DNA from: Schumannella luteola
Lineage (GTDB): Bacteria; Actinomycetota; Actinomycetes; Actinomycetales; Microbacteriaceae
Direction: 5' to 3'
Assembly: GCF_013408685.1 (NCBI RefSeq)
Contig: NZ_JACBZY010000001.1
Coordinates: 1,240,001-1,304,000, forward strand
Length of the DNA stretch: 64,000 nucleotides
Position numbers and translations under genes: made by a program
Notes under the pieces: model-generated
Database searches by the model: none
Told to the model about the DNA's origin: nothing
What the model saw: the letters and a program-made list of their open reading frames with translations, nothing else
Shown here: one piece after another, positions 24,521 to 35,159 of the stretch
Position numbering within the stretch: the stretch's first letter is position 1
Layout: each line of letters opens with the position of its first letter

Positions 24521-25092
24521 GCACGGATGCCGATGGTCGCTTCGCGCGCACGCTCGCGCGGCGCGAGATGCACCGTTCGCGTTCGGTCGCCTCGGGCGTC
24601 GCCGCCGTGCTGGCCGCGCTCGCCGTGACCTACGCCGCGGTCGAGCTCGTGCTCGCGGCCTCCCGGTTGCTGCCGTTGCTCGTGCGCCCGGCCGATGCCG
24701 AGAGCGCCTGGCGCGACGGCGCTCCGCTCGTGCTCGGGGCGGCGGCCGTGCTCGCCGCGCTCGGGGTGATCGCGCTGCTGCTCGCGGTGCTGCCGCAGCG
24801 CCGGCCGCGTCACCGTCTCGATGACGCGCGCAGCGTCATCCTCGTCGACGACGACGTGCTCGCCTCGGCGGTGTCGCGGCGCCTCGCGCGCTTCGCCGGC
24901 GTGGCCGCCGATCAGGTGCGCACGGCTGTCGGGCGCGGCTCGCTCGTCGTGCTGGTGCGCCCGACCTCGGGTCGCCCGCTCGCTCAGGTCGAGCTCGACG
25001 ACACTGCGGCGGCGTTCGCGACGGCGCTCGCCGCGCGTCCTCGTCTGCGCTCGCGGGTGACGGTCGCCCGCGACGGGGTGCTGGCGCGATGA
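24517..25092 (+). CDS. DUF6286-like membrane protein of the Asp23 cluster
   Basis: 191 residues with two hydrophobic helices (about 28-55 and 70-90) and a C-terminal soluble domain of about 90 residues containing SRRLARFAGVAADQVRT and LVVLVRPTSGRPL. This matches the DUF6286 type found beside Asp23 genes in actinobacteria (from memory). It probably takes part in anchoring the Asp23 proteins at the membrane. Confidence 0.7.
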   Translation: MSTDADGRFARTLARREMHRSRSVASGVAAVLAALAVTYAAVELVLAASRLLPLLVRPADAESAWRDGAPLVLGAAAVLAALGVIALLLAVLPQRRPRHRLDDARSVILVDDDVLASAVSRRLARFAGVAADQVRTAVGRGSLVVLVRPTSGRPLAQVELDDTAAAFATALAARPRLRSRVTVARDGVLAR

Positions 25093-25667
25093 CCCGCAGC
25101 AACCGCACCCTGAACCGGCTCGTGCTCGCGCTCGTGGGCGTGCTCGCGCTCGCGGGGGCAGCGGCTCTCGTCTGGCCGGCGGCCGCGCGGGCGCGTCTCG
25201 AGGTCGCGGGGCTGGTCGTCCCCCCAGCCCCGCGCCTCGGGCTCGCCGCGCTGCTCGCCGGACCCGACCGTCTCGGCGTCGCCGGCGCTGCCGCGGCAGT
25301 CGCGCTCGTCGCGCTGCTGCTGGCCGTGGCGTGGACGGCGAGCCGTGGACGCGGAGGCACCGCGACGGTGGTCGACGTCGATGGCGTGCGCATCGACATC
25401 CACGCCGTGCGCGACCTGCTGCAGGACTCGCTCGGCCCGACCCCTGCCGTGGTCGGCGTTGGCGCGACCGCGCACCGGCTGCGCGGACGCACCGCGCTGC
25501 GCGTGACGGTGCTGACGCGCCGGCACGCCGACCTGCCAACGCTGCTCGACGCCGTGCGTGGCGCGGTCGATGACCTGGATGCGGCGCTCGGCGCCCGGGT
25601 GCCCGTCGTCGTGCGGGTGCGAACCGGCCTGCGCTCGAGCTTCGCGCGCGAGCAGCGGGCGGAGTGA
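25089..25667 (+). CDS. AmaP-like Asp23 membrane anchor
   Basis: 192 residues, overlapping the previous gene by 4 bp. The N-terminal helix (NRLVLALVGVLALAGAAALVW) and a second helix at about 75-95 (AAAAVALVALLLAVAWTA) are followed by a soluble domain with VVGVGATAHRLRGRTALRVTVL. This is the layout of AmaP (alkaline shock response membrane anchor). It is the last gene of the cluster before CsbD. Confidence 0.75.
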   Translation: MTRSNRTLNRLVLALVGVLALAGAAALVWPAAARARLEVAGLVVPPAPRLGLAALLAGPDRLGVAGAAAAVALVALLLAVAWTASRGRGGTATVVDVDGVRIDIHAVRDLLQDSLGPTPAVVGVGATAHRLRGRTALRVTVLTRRHADLPTLLDAVRGAVDDLDAALGARVPVVVRVRTGLRSSFAREQRAE

Positions 25668-25747
25668 GCCGCTTGACGTGACCTGAGCTGAACGGGCCGA
25701 AGCCCGCCCCATCCCGAGCCCCGAAAGAGAAGAGAGAGGACGCCGAC

Positions 25748-25957
25748 ATGGCACTCGACGACGACATCAAGAACACGGCCCAGAAGCTGACCGGCAAGGG
25801 CAAGGAGGTGATCGGCGCCGCGACCGGCAACGAGAAGCTCGAGACCGAGGGCAAGGCCGATCAGGTCTCCGCGACGGCGAAGGAGAAGGTCGCCGACGTC
25901 AAGGACGTCGCGAGCGACCTCAAGGACAAGCTGACCGGCGGCGGCAGCGGCCGCTGA
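25748..25957 (+). CDS. CsbD-family stress protein
   Basis: 69 residues, Lys/Asp/Ala-rich, with the CsbD pattern IKNTAQKLTGKGKEVIGAATGNEKLETEGKADQ. CsbD proteins are small, disordered or helical, sigma-B-type general stress proteins of unknown biochemical role. The gene has an AGAGAGGA ribosome-binding site and is followed by a strong terminator. Its place next to the Asp23 cluster fits envelope stress. Confidence 0.92.
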   Translation: MALDDDIKNTAQKLTGKGKEVIGAATGNEKLETEGKADQVSATAKEKVADVKDVASDLKDKLTGGGSGR

Positions 25958-26026
25958 ACGACTGTCCCGGCGGCTGGTTACCGCACGGGAGGCGCGGGTC
26001 GATCCCCCTGATCGGATCGGCCGGCC

Positions 26027-26069
26027 AGAGGGCGATCCGGGACTCCCGGATCGCCCTCTCTTCCGTTTT
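26027..26069 (+). terminator. Strong intrinsic terminator after csbD
   Basis: A perfect 15-bp stem (26027-26041 with 26045-26059) with a 3-nt loop is followed by a TTTT run at 26066-26069. It separates CsbD from the ArsR/CDF operon. Confidence 0.9.
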
Positions 26070-26076
26070 AACGTTA

Positions 26077-26100
26077 TTATCTGCGCATGGATGCAGATAA
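26077..26100. promoter_or_regulatory. ArsR operator spanning the start codon
   Basis: TTATCTGC-N8-GCAGATAA, a perfect 8+8 bp palindrome, covers part of the TATTAT -10 box (26075-26080) and the ATG at 26087. Because that transcript is probably leaderless, the repressor would sit on the promoter, the transcription start and the start codon at once. Confidence 0.75.
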
Positions 26101-26449
26101 GCAGGTGTGCGGGCGCGAACCCGACAGTCAGTACGTCGAGCTCGCGGTCGAGATCTTCGCGATGCTGGCGGATGCGACGCGGGTGCGGATCATCCAGGCG
26201 CTGCGCGACGGCGAGCGCTCGGTCACCGAGCTCGCGGAGGCGACCGGCAAGGCGCCGACCGCCGTGTCGCAGCACCTCGCGAAGATGCGGCTCGCCCGGC
26301 TCGTCACCACTCGGCAGGAGGGCACGCGCGTGTTCTACCGGCTCGCGAACGAGCACGCCGCGCGGCTCGTGACGGACGCGATCTTCCAGGCCGAGCACTC
26401 GCTCGGCGGCACGCCGCGGCACCACCACGGCGAGCCGAGCGGCGAATGA
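26087..26449 (+). CDS. ArsR/SmtB-family metal-sensing repressor
   Basis: 120 residues. Winged HTH: LADATRVRIIQALRDGERSVTELAEATGKAPTAVSQHLAKM. Metal ligands could come from the C-terminal helix (NEHAARLVTDAIFQAEH), the HHH near the end, and an N-terminal Cys. This resembles the zinc/nickel sensors paired with CDF transporters rather than an arsenic sensor. It overlaps the CDF gene by 4 bp. TATTAT lies 6 nt before the ATG and a perfect operator covers both. Confidence 0.9.
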   Translation: MDADKQVCGREPDSQYVELAVEIFAMLADATRVRIIQALRDGERSVTELAEATGKAPTAVSQHLAKMRLARLVTTRQEGTRVFYRLANEHAARLVTDAIFQAEHSLGGTPRHHHGEPSGE

Positions 26450-27522
26450 CGTCGGCCGCGGGGCACGCGCACGCTCATCACGATCACGATCACGATCACG
26501 ATCACGATCACGATCACGATCACGATCACGATCACGATCACGATCACGACCACGCCCACCGCGGCGGCGTGATCGGCTTCCTCACCCACCTCGTCGTGCC
26601 GCACACGCACGACGCCGCCGATTCGATCGACGACGCGATGGAGGCGAGCGCCGAGGGTGTGCGGGCGCTCAAGATCAGCCTGTTCGTGCTGCTCGGCACG
26701 ACGATGCTGCAGGCGGTCGTCGTGGCGCTGAGCGGATCCGTCGCCCTGCTGGCCGACACGATCCACAACTTCTCGGATGCGCTGACCGCCGTACCGCTCT
26801 GGATCGCCTTCGTGATCGGACGCCGCGCCGCGAGCCGGCGCTACACCTTCGGCCTCGGCCGCGCCGAGGATCTGGCGGGCCTGTTCATCGTGGTCGTCGT
26901 CGCGCTCTCGGCGATCGTCGCGGCCTGGCAGTCGATCGACCGCATCGTGAACCCGCAGCCGATCCACGCGCTCGGCTGGCTCATCGCGGCCGGGCTCATC
27001 GGATTCGCCGGCAACGAGACGGTGGCGATCTACCGCATCCGTGTCGGGCGGCGCATCGGCTCGGCCGCTCTCGTCGCCGACGGAGTGCACGCCCGCGCCG
27101 ACGGCTTCACCTCGCTCGCGGTCGTGCTCGGCGCTCTCGGGGTCATGCTCGGCTTCCCGCTCGCCGATCCGATCGTCGGCATCCTCATCTCGGTCGCGAT
27201 CCTGGTGCTGCTGGTCGGCACGGTGCGCAGTGTCGGCCGTCGGCTGATGGACGGCATCGAGCCCGACCTGGTCGACCGTGCAGAGCAGGCGCTGCTCGCG
27301 ACGCCGGGCGTGCTCGAGGTCGAGCACCTGCAGCTGCGTTGGGTCGGGCACCGGCTGCAGGGGTCGGCGGATGTGGTGGTCGAGCCCGCGCGCGCGGTCG
27401 CGCTCGCCGAGGCGCAGTCGATCGCCCGCGCCGCCGAGCACTCCGCGTCGCACGCGCTGCCGAACCTCGACGAGCTGCGGGTGCGCGCGGTCGCGGCGCC
27501 CGCCGTGGCGGCTTCCGTCTGA
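26446..27522 (+). CDS. Cation diffusion facilitator (CzcD-like) metal exporter
   Basis: 358 residues. Residues 12-35 are (His-Asp)12, flanked by further His residues. The core has six hydrophobic helices with metal-site motifs HNFSD in helix 2 and HARAD in helix 5, both of the HxxxD type of zinc CDF proteins, and a C-terminal cytoplasmic domain. It should export Zn2+ or a similar ion in exchange for protons. It is coupled to the ArsR gene by a 4-bp overlap. The hexamer repeat encoding the His-Asp tract could change length by slippage. Confidence 0.92.
   Translation: MTSAAGHAHAHHDHDHDHDHDHDHDHDHDHDHDHDHAHRGGVIGFLTHLVVPHTHDAADSIDDAMEASAEGVRALKISLFVLLGTTMLQAVVVALSGSVALLADTIHNFSDALTAVPLWIAFVIGRRAASRRYTFGLGRAEDLAGLFIVVVVALSAIVAAWQSIDRIVNPQPIHALGWLIAAGLIGFAGNETVAIYRIRVGRRIGSAALVADGVHARADGFTSLAVVLGALGVMLGFPLADPIVGILISVAILVLLVGTVRSVGRRLMDGIEPDLVDRAEQALLATPGVLEVEHLQLRWVGHRLQGSADVVVEPARAVALAEAQSIARAAEHSASHALPNLDELRVRAVAAPAVAASV
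26479..26550 (+). repeat. CACGAT hexanucleotide tandem repeat encoding (His-Asp)12
   Basis: Eleven perfect CACGAT copies (26479-26544) followed by one variant CACGAC copy. The repeat is in frame, so gain or loss of units changes the number of His-Asp pairs without a frameshift. The exact DNA identity, rather than mixed His and Asp codons, points to recent expansion by slippage. Confidence 0.95.
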
Positions 27523-27528
27523 GCGGGC

Positions 27529-28119
27529 CTACGGGTTCTCGTAGTACCCGTCGAGCTGCGCCACGCCGAGGACGTGGCCGGCGGCGGCCGCCGCGAGGTC
27601 GTCGAGGCCGAAGTCATCGGCGAGGGTGAGCGGCGCATCCACCGCGAACAGCTGGAAGGCGTAGAGGTGCGGGCCGTGCGAGGGGACCGGCATCGGGCCG
27701 ACCCAGCCGCGTCGGCCGGCGACGCCGCGGCCGAAGCGCAGCGCGGATGCCGAGCCCGGCTTCGCGGCGGCCGTGCTGACCGCGTTCTCGGCGAGACCGC
27801 CGAGCGCGGGGTCGATGCCGGCGACCACCAGATGCGCGGGGGTGCGCAGGCTCGGCGCGTCAGGGTCTTCGACGACGAGCACGAGCTCGACGGCGCCGGC
27901 CGGGACGCCGGCCCAGGCGAGCGCCGGGGAGACGTTCGGCGCGAACAGCCGCCCGCGGAACGCGCTGGGGACCGTGCCGCCGTGCGCGAAGGCCGGGCTC
28001 GTCAGTGCGAAGGGCTCGGCATCCGATCCGTCGGCCGGCTGCAGCTCGGCTCGCGCGACGGCGAGGGTCTCGGGTCCGTTGCGGCGGTGACGCAGCGCGC
28101 GCCCGATCGGATTCGGCAT
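27529..28119 (-). CDS. YbhB/YbcL-type PEBP (Raf kinase inhibitor-like) protein
   Basis: 196 residues. The PEBP ligand pocket is suggested by VEDPDAPSLRTPAHLVVAG and by GWVGPMPVPSHGPHLYAFQLFA, the bacterial version of the conserved GPxPPxGxHRY. Bacterial members are cytosolic or periplasmic proteins of unclear function. No signal peptide. It converges with the CDF gene with only 6 bp between. Confidence 0.88.
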   Translation of the reverse strand: MPNPIGRALRHRRNGPETLAVARAELQPADGSDAEPFALTSPAFAHGGTVPSAFRGRLFAPNVSPALAWAGVPAGAVELVLVVEDPDAPSLRTPAHLVVAGIDPALGGLAENAVSTAAAKPGSASALRFGRGVAGRRGWVGPMPVPSHGPHLYAFQLFAVDAPLTLADDFGLDDLAAAAAGHVLGVAQLDGYYENP

Positions 28120-28186
28120 GCGCCCATCCTGCTCCCGCCCCGGGCGATGTGCGCGGCGACCGCTCGGCCGCCACTCAGGCCGCCGC

Positions 28187-28846
28187 TCAGACTGCCTCGA
28201 AATACTCCGCGTTCTCGATGAGGATGCGGGTGTCGAGCCGGTGGTTCCAGACCACCTGGATGCCGTGCCTGGTCAGCGTCGGCGTGACCACCTCATCCAT
28301 CAGCGCGGTCGTGGTGCGCTCGTAGAACTCGTTCTGCGCGGGCTCGTCGAGCGCGTTCCACTCGGCCTCCGACAGGTAGGCGTCGGGGAAGGCGCCGTAG
28401 CCGAGGTAGGTGCTGTTCGACTCGATCAGCTGCTCGGTGTCCTGCATGTGGAAGTAGACGTAGCCGCGCGAGGGCCGGTCGGCGGGCCGCTCATCCCAGA
28501 TCTCGCCCGAGGCGCAGGTTCCGCAGCAGCTGAAGTTCTGCCGGGCGACGACGCCGAGGGTCTCCAGCTCGGCGAAGGCGTCGGTCAGCGCGGTGCGCGG
28601 TGTGTCGCCCCACAAGGCCTGCTGAGCGCGGCGGGCGTCGAGCACGAGCTGCCAGACCTGCTCGGCGCGCGGCTCGTCGAGCAGCTCGGAGGCGGTCGCC
28701 CAGTCGACGAACTCGAAGGGGTCGTCGACCCCGCGGGTGACGACCGCCCAGGCCTGCTCGCGCAGCTCGGCCTCCGCCTCGCTGTCGAGGCCGAGCGAGT
28801 CGGGCAGTCGGAATCCGTCGGGCTGGGCGTTGAGGCGCGAGGTCAC
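28187..28846 (-). CDS. DUF6891-like Cys-motif protein
   Basis: 219 residues if the GTG at 28846 is used. That start is preferred over the GTG at 28852 because TAGGGT then lies exactly 6 nt upstream, matching the leaderless pattern of other genes here. The protein has a conserved-looking cysteine cluster FSCCGTCASGEI near residue 110 and an acidic, aromatic C-terminal half (GYVYFHMQDTEQLIE, VVWNHRLDTRI). It matches DUF6891 as I remember it. Function unknown. Confidence 0.75.
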   Translation of the reverse strand: MTSRLNAQPDGFRLPDSLGLDSEAEAELREQAWAVVTRGVDDPFEFVDWATASELLDEPRAEQVWQLVLDARRAQQALWGDTPRTALTDAFAELETLGVVARQNFSCCGTCASGEIWDERPADRPSRGYVYFHMQDTEQLIESNSTYLGYGAFPDAYLSEAEWNALDEPAQNEFYERTTTALMDEVVTPTLTRHGIQVVWNHRLDTRILIENAEYFEAV

Positions 28847-28855
28847 GGCCACACC

Positions 28856-31211
<2,356 letters not shown>

Positions 31212-31213
31212 GA

Positions 31214-31229
31214 AGTGCAGTTTTGCACT
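31214..31229. promoter_or_regulatory. TetR operator for the exporter operon
   Basis: AGTGCA-GTTT-TGCACT, a perfect inverted repeat immediately before the TetR start. A third AGTGCA half-site begins at 31241, giving a two-site arrangement. Confidence 0.65.
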
Positions 31230-31296
31230 GAAAGCCTGAAAGTGCACCTTGAGCCCGACGGATGCCGGCGCCGGTCATCTCGGCCGGCGCGGGGGC

Positions 31297-32310
31297 TCAG
31301 CCGGTCGTGCCGCGCACCACCAGACGCGGACGGATGAGCGTCTCAGTTCCCGGCTCCGGCGCCGGATCGGCGAGCAGCCAGCGGGCCGCCGTGCGACCGA
31401 TCTCCTCACCCGCGGTGTCGACCGAGGTGAGGTCGATGCGGTCGATGCCCGCCAGATACGTGTTGTCGTAGCCGGCGATCGCCAGTTCGCCCGGAACCGA
31501 GCGGTTCGCGGCGGTCGCCGCCGACATCGCGCCGAGCGCGACCAGATCGTTGACGCAGGTGTAGGCCGTGATGTCCGGGCGCTCGGCGATCAGTCGCGCC
31601 GCCGCATCCTGCCCGCTCTCCTCGGTGAAGCCGGCCGGTTCGACGTGGATGTGCTCGGCCAGGCCGAGCTCGCGCATCGCCCGCTCGTATCCGGCAGCTC
31701 GGCTCACCGAAGCCGGGCCGCCTGCGCCACCGAGATGCGCGATGCGGCTGTGGCCCTGCGCGACGAGGTGCTCCACGAGCAGGCGGAGCCCGTGGTCGTT
31801 GTCGCTGCGCACCGAGGTGGCGCGCGGCAGTTCGGCGATCGAGGCTGCGGCCACGACGATGCGCAGGTCGGGGCGCACGCGGCGCACGACATCCAGGTCG
31901 GGCACGACGCCGACGACGAGCAGCCCTGCGACGTTGAGATCCTCGAAGGCGTGCACGATGCGCTCGTCGGTGACGGTCGTGCCGTCGGGTCCGGGCAGCA
32001 CGGCGCTCGACATGAGCCCGTAGCTGCCGGAGTCGCCGAGCTCGGCACGCGCCGCATCCACGATCGTCGCGAACACCGGGTTGTGCAGGTTCGCGACGAG
32101 GATGCCGAAGAAGCTCGAGCCGTAGCTCTTCAGCCCCGAGAGCGAGCTGGCGACCCAGTTCGGGCGGAAGCCGAGGCGCTCGGCGGCATCGAGCACGAGC
32201 TGGCGGCGCTTCTCGCTGACCTTCTCGGGCGTGCGGTAGACGAGCGACACGAGCGCGTGCGAGACGCCGGCGGCCGCGGCGACGTCGCGCATCGTGGGTC
32301 GCCTGGTCAT
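31297..32310 (-). CDS. LacI-family transcriptional regulator
   Basis: 337 residues from the ATG at 32310, after GGAGG. The N-terminal HTH is PTMRDVAAAAGVSHALVSLVYRTPEKVSEK and the rest is a periplasmic-binding-like sugar domain (FGILVANLHNPVFATIVDAAR; AGYDNTYLAGIDRIDLTSVD). It stands at the edge of the polyol gene region, and three identical palindromes TAGACCGGTCTA there are probably its operators. Its own promoter has only a weak AGAC-N5-GTCT. The inducer is presumably a sugar or inositol derivative. Confidence 0.92.
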   Translation of the reverse strand: MTRRPTMRDVAAAAGVSHALVSLVYRTPEKVSEKRRQLVLDAAERLGFRPNWVASSLSGLKSYGSSFFGILVANLHNPVFATIVDAARAELGDSGSYGLMSSAVLPGPDGTTVTDERIVHAFEDLNVAGLLVVGVVPDLDVVRRVRPDLRIVVAAASIAELPRATSVRSDNDHGLRLLVEHLVAQGHSRIAHLGGAGGPASVSRAAGYERAMRELGLAEHIHVEPAGFTEESGQDAAARLIAERPDITAYTCVNDLVALGAMSAATAANRSVPGELAIAGYDNTYLAGIDRIDLTSVDTAGEEIGRTAARWLLADPAPEPGTETLIRPRLVVRGTTG

Positions 32311-32405
32311 GCCGCCTCCGCTCCGCCGCGTGTCGGCAGACCCCGAGTCTAGGGATCCCGACGGCATCGGCGGCGTCGGCGGAGGCGGCACGGCTCAGCG
32401 TCCGA

Positions 32406-33836
32406 TCACGAGCGCTCGAGGAAGATCGCTCCGGTCGAGATGTCCGACTCGAGCTTCTCGAGTGAGCGTCCGTGCGTCTCGGGCACCTGGGTCGCGATGA
32501 ACACGATCGAGGCGACGCCGAGTCCGGCGAAGATGAAGAAGGTGCTCGAGATGCCGACGCCGGCGACGACCGAGGGGAAGGCGAAGGCGACGAGCGCGTT
32601 CGTCACCCAGAGGAACAGCACCGAGACGCCGATCGCGAAGCCGCGGATCTTGAGCGGGAAGATCTCGGCCAGCATGACCCACACGGTGAGTCCGAGGGTC
32701 GCCTGCATGCACGCGACGAAGAGGATGACGAGGCCGAGGATCGTGTAGGCGCGCACGGGGCCGTCGGGCAGCACGAGCGAGAAGGCGCCCACGAGCAGGT
32801 GCACGGTCGTGATGCCGACGAAGCCGCCGATGAGCAGCTTGCGTCGCGGGATGATCTGGATCAGCTTGAGCCCGATCAGCATCGCGCCGACCGAGACGAC
32901 GCCGTTGGCGACGTTCGCGATGAGGGCGGCGTCCGCCTCGAACCCGGCCGTGATGAGCAGCTGCGATCCGTAGAACATGATCGAGTTGATGCCGGTGAAC
33001 TGCTGGGCGATCGCCAGCCCGATGCCGATCAGCACGATGCGGCGCACCCACGGCAGACGCAGCGAGCGCCAGCTGCCGAGCTTCGACTCGGCCTCGTCGG
33101 CGGCGAGCCGCTCGACCTCGGCGATCTCGGCGACCGCGCGCTCCTCGGAGCGCACCTGCTTGAGCACCGCGAGCGCCTCGTCACGGCGTCCCTTCGAGAG
33201 CAGCCAACGCGGGCTCTCGGGCATGCGCAGCATCCCGATGAACAGGGCGATCGCGGGCAGCGCGGCGACCGAGAGCATCACGCGCCAGACGCCGTCGCCC
33301 TCGCCCCACAGATTGCCGATGATCGCATTCACCACGAACGCCAGGAACTGGCCGAAGACGATCACGACCTCGTTGAGACCGGTGATGCCGCCGCGGCGCT
33401 CGGTGGGCGAGATCTCGGCGAGGAACACCGGCACGGTCACCGAGGCGCCGCCGACCGCGAGCCCGAGCACGAATCGCGCCGCGATGAGCACACCGGCGGT
33501 CGGCGAGACGACGCAGCCGAGCGTAGCGACGAAGAACAGCACCGCGAGCCACACGACGAGGCGACGGCGGCCGTAGGCGTCGGAGAGCCGGCCGCCGAGC
33601 ATGGCGCCGATCGCGGCTCCGATGAGCAGCGAGCTGGTGACGATGCCCTCCGTCAGCGGCGTGAGTCCGAGCTCGTGCTTCATCGGCTCGAGCGCGCCGT
33701 TGACCACGCCGGTGTCGTAGCCGAAGAGCAGGCCGCCGAAGGTGGCGACCACGGCGACGACGCCGAGGCGACGCGAGTGCGGTCCGGGGGTGAGCGGCGG
33801 CAGGGACGTGGCCATGCGGGTCAGGGGGGTCGACAT
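32406..33836 (-). CDS. MFS sugar/inositol transporter (sugar porter family)
   Basis: 476 residues, twelve hydrophobic helices. Sugar-porter signatures are present: [11 protein letters not shown] in helix 1, [12 protein letters not shown] in loop 2-3, MPESPRWL after helix 6, [12 protein letters not shown] in helix 7 and [13 protein letters not shown] at the end. The sequence resembles inositol transporters IolT of Corynebacterium. It lies downstream of the isomerase gene in the same direction, with a 9-bp hairpin in the gap. AAGGAG site upstream. Confidence 0.9.
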   Translation of the reverse strand: MSTPLTRMATSLPPLTPGPHSRRLGVVAVVATFGGLLFGYDTGVVNGALEPMKHELGLTPLTEGIVTSSLLIGAAIGAMLGGRLSDAYGRRRLVVWLAVLFFVATLGCVVSPTAGVLIAARFVLGLAVGGASVTVPVFLAEISPTERRGGITGLNEVVIVFGQFLAFVVNAIIGNLWGEGDGVWRVMLSVAALPAIALFIGMLRMPESPRWLLSKGRRDEALAVLKQVRSEERAVAEIAEVERLAADEAESKLGSWRSLRLPWVRRIVLIGIGLAIAQQFTGINSIMFYGSQLLITAGFEADAALIANVANGVVSVGAMLIGLKLIQIIPRRKLLIGGFVGITTVHLLVGAFSLVLPDGPVRAYTILGLVILFVACMQATLGLTVWVMLAEIFPLKIRGFAIGVSVLFLWVTNALVAFAFPSVVAGVGISSTFFIFAGLGVASIVFIATQVPETHGRSLEKLESDISTGAIFLERS

Positions 33837-33902
33837 GTGACTCCTTCGTCGGGGGTGGTGCGTCGAATGGTGGTTCGATGGCGGCGCGGTGATCCGCGCC
33901 GG

Positions 33903-33928
33903 CGGCCGGGCTCTGCGAGGCCCGGCCG
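33903..33928 (-). terminator. Hairpin between isomerase and transporter genes
   Basis: A 9-bp GC stem (33903-33911 with 33920-33928). There is no T-run on the minus strand, so it may reduce rather than stop expression of the transporter, or protect the upstream mRNA end. Confidence 0.4.
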
Positions 33929-33947
33929 GCTCAGCGTGGTCGGCGGG

Positions 33948-34955
33948 TCAGGCGGCTGCGGCCGGTCGGATGCCGATGGCCTCCTGCAGGGTCGCGACCG
34001 CGATCGGGATGCTCTCCTCGCGGGGCAGATCCCAGTCTTCGTTCTCGATGCAGACGGCCCCGTCGAAACCGGAGTCGCGCACGTCGGCGAGGAACTGCGT
34101 CCACCAGGCGGTGTCGTGCCCGCGGCCGACGGCGACGAAGTGCCACGGCCCGTTCTCGGGCGGGCGCGTGGTGAGGTAGCGGCCGCCGAGCGGCTGCGGC
34201 TCCTCCTCGGCGGGGATGGAGGTGAAGCGGTCGTCGAGCACGCCGTACTCGGCGATGCCCTCGGCATCCAGCACCGTGTCCTTCGCGGCGACGTGCCAGA
34301 CGCGGCCGGCGAAGCGCTTCGCGAAGCGGCTCGGGTCGATCCCCTGCCAGAACAGGTGGCTCGGGTCGAGGTTGACGCCGAGGCTGTCGCTGCCGACGGC
34401 GTCGATGAAGCGCTCGAGCGTTCCCGGGTTGTAGGTGAGCATATGCGGGTGGATCTCGAGCGCGAGCTTCACGCCGTGGTCTTCGGCGAAGTCGGCGATC
34501 TCCTTCCACGCCGGGATCGCGACCGACCACTGGTAATCGCGCACCTCGAGCAGTCCGCTCTCCCAGGGCACGAGCGACCAGGTCGGCAGGGTCGCCGCGG
34601 GGTTCGAGCCGACGTTGCCCGACATCGCGTTGAGCACGGGCAGTCCGAGCTGCGAGCTGAGCACGATCGAGTCGAGGAGGTCCTGCTTGTGGGGCACGCT
34701 GACCTCGGGGTCGGGATGCGTGGGGTTGCCGTTGGCGTTGAGGATCGCGAGGTTCACGCCGGCGTCGGCGAAGACCTGCTGGAACTCGTCGCGCGCGGCG
34801 GCGCTGGTCGAGAGCACCGCCGGGTCGCAGTGGCGGCGGATGTTGAACCCGGCCGAGGGCACCTCGGCGTCGGTGATGCCCCACGCCTTCGCGCGGGCGA
34901 GCGCCTCGGCGAGGGGGAGGTCGAGGAGGGCGGCGAGGTACAGGCCGACTCTCAT
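33948..34955 (-). CDS. Sugar-phosphate isomerase/epimerase family protein (TIM barrel)
   Basis: 335 residues of the xylose-isomerase-like TIM-barrel family. Metal/substrate motifs include LALEIHPHMLTYNPG, LGVNLDPSHLFWQGID and the C-terminal AVCIENEDWDLPREES. Related enzymes in inositol pathways are IolE, IolI and IolH. The leader holds a promoter with the palindromic operator at 35041-35056. It is expressed with the MFS transporter downstream. Confidence 0.85.
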   Translation of the reverse strand: MRVGLYLAALLDLPLAEALARAKAWGITDAEVPSAGFNIRRHCDPAVLSTSAAARDEFQQVFADAGVNLAILNANGNPTHPDPEVSVPHKQDLLDSIVLSSQLGLPVLNAMSGNVGSNPAATLPTWSLVPWESGLLEVRDYQWSVAIPAWKEIADFAEDHGVKLALEIHPHMLTYNPGTLERFIDAVGSDSLGVNLDPSHLFWQGIDPSRFAKRFAGRVWHVAAKDTVLDAEGIAEYGVLDDRFTSIPAEEEPQPLGGRYLTTRPPENGPWHFVAVGRGHDTAWWTQFLADVRDSGFDGAVCIENEDWDLPREESIPIAVATLQEAIGIRPAAAA

Positions 34956-35040
34956 CGGGTCGTCGTCTCGGTCATGGAGCTTCCTTGCTTCGTGGGGAGG
35001 TCTGATGCGGGCACTGGTGCAGTGGCCCGCGATCTGCGAG

Positions 35041-35067
35041 ATTAGACCGGTCTAATATGACTGTCAA
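35041..35067 (-). promoter_or_regulatory. LacI-type operator inside promoter (copy 1)
   Basis: Palindrome ATTAGACCGGTCTAAT at 35041-35056. On the minus strand TTGACA (35062-35067) lies 15-16 nt before TCTAAT, so the operator half forms the -10 box. It drives the isomerase/transporter operon and lies 104 bp before the divergent dehydrogenase, so it may control both. Confidence 0.85.
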
Positions 35068-35159
35068 CACGACCGGCCCATGCCGGGCGTGAGCATCCAC
35101 CTCCCGGTCGCCCCCACGCCCCGCGCCGAGGGTCGCAGAACCAGAAACAGGACCGTTCG

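Noticed and set aside
26479-26550. Tandem repeat considered as a CRISPR array
   Set aside because: Uninterrupted 6-bp units inside a coding frame, no spacers, no cas genes.
26335-27453. Minus-strand frame with a Val-Ile repeat tract
   Set aside because: It is the reverse reading of the CACGAT repeat and the CDF gene.
32472-35045. 857-codon open frame on the plus strand, opposite the MFS transporter and isomerase
   Set aside because: It is antisense to two clear genes, consists of His/Asp/Arg/Glu-rich low-complexity sequence without domains, and arises from GC-rich third positions.
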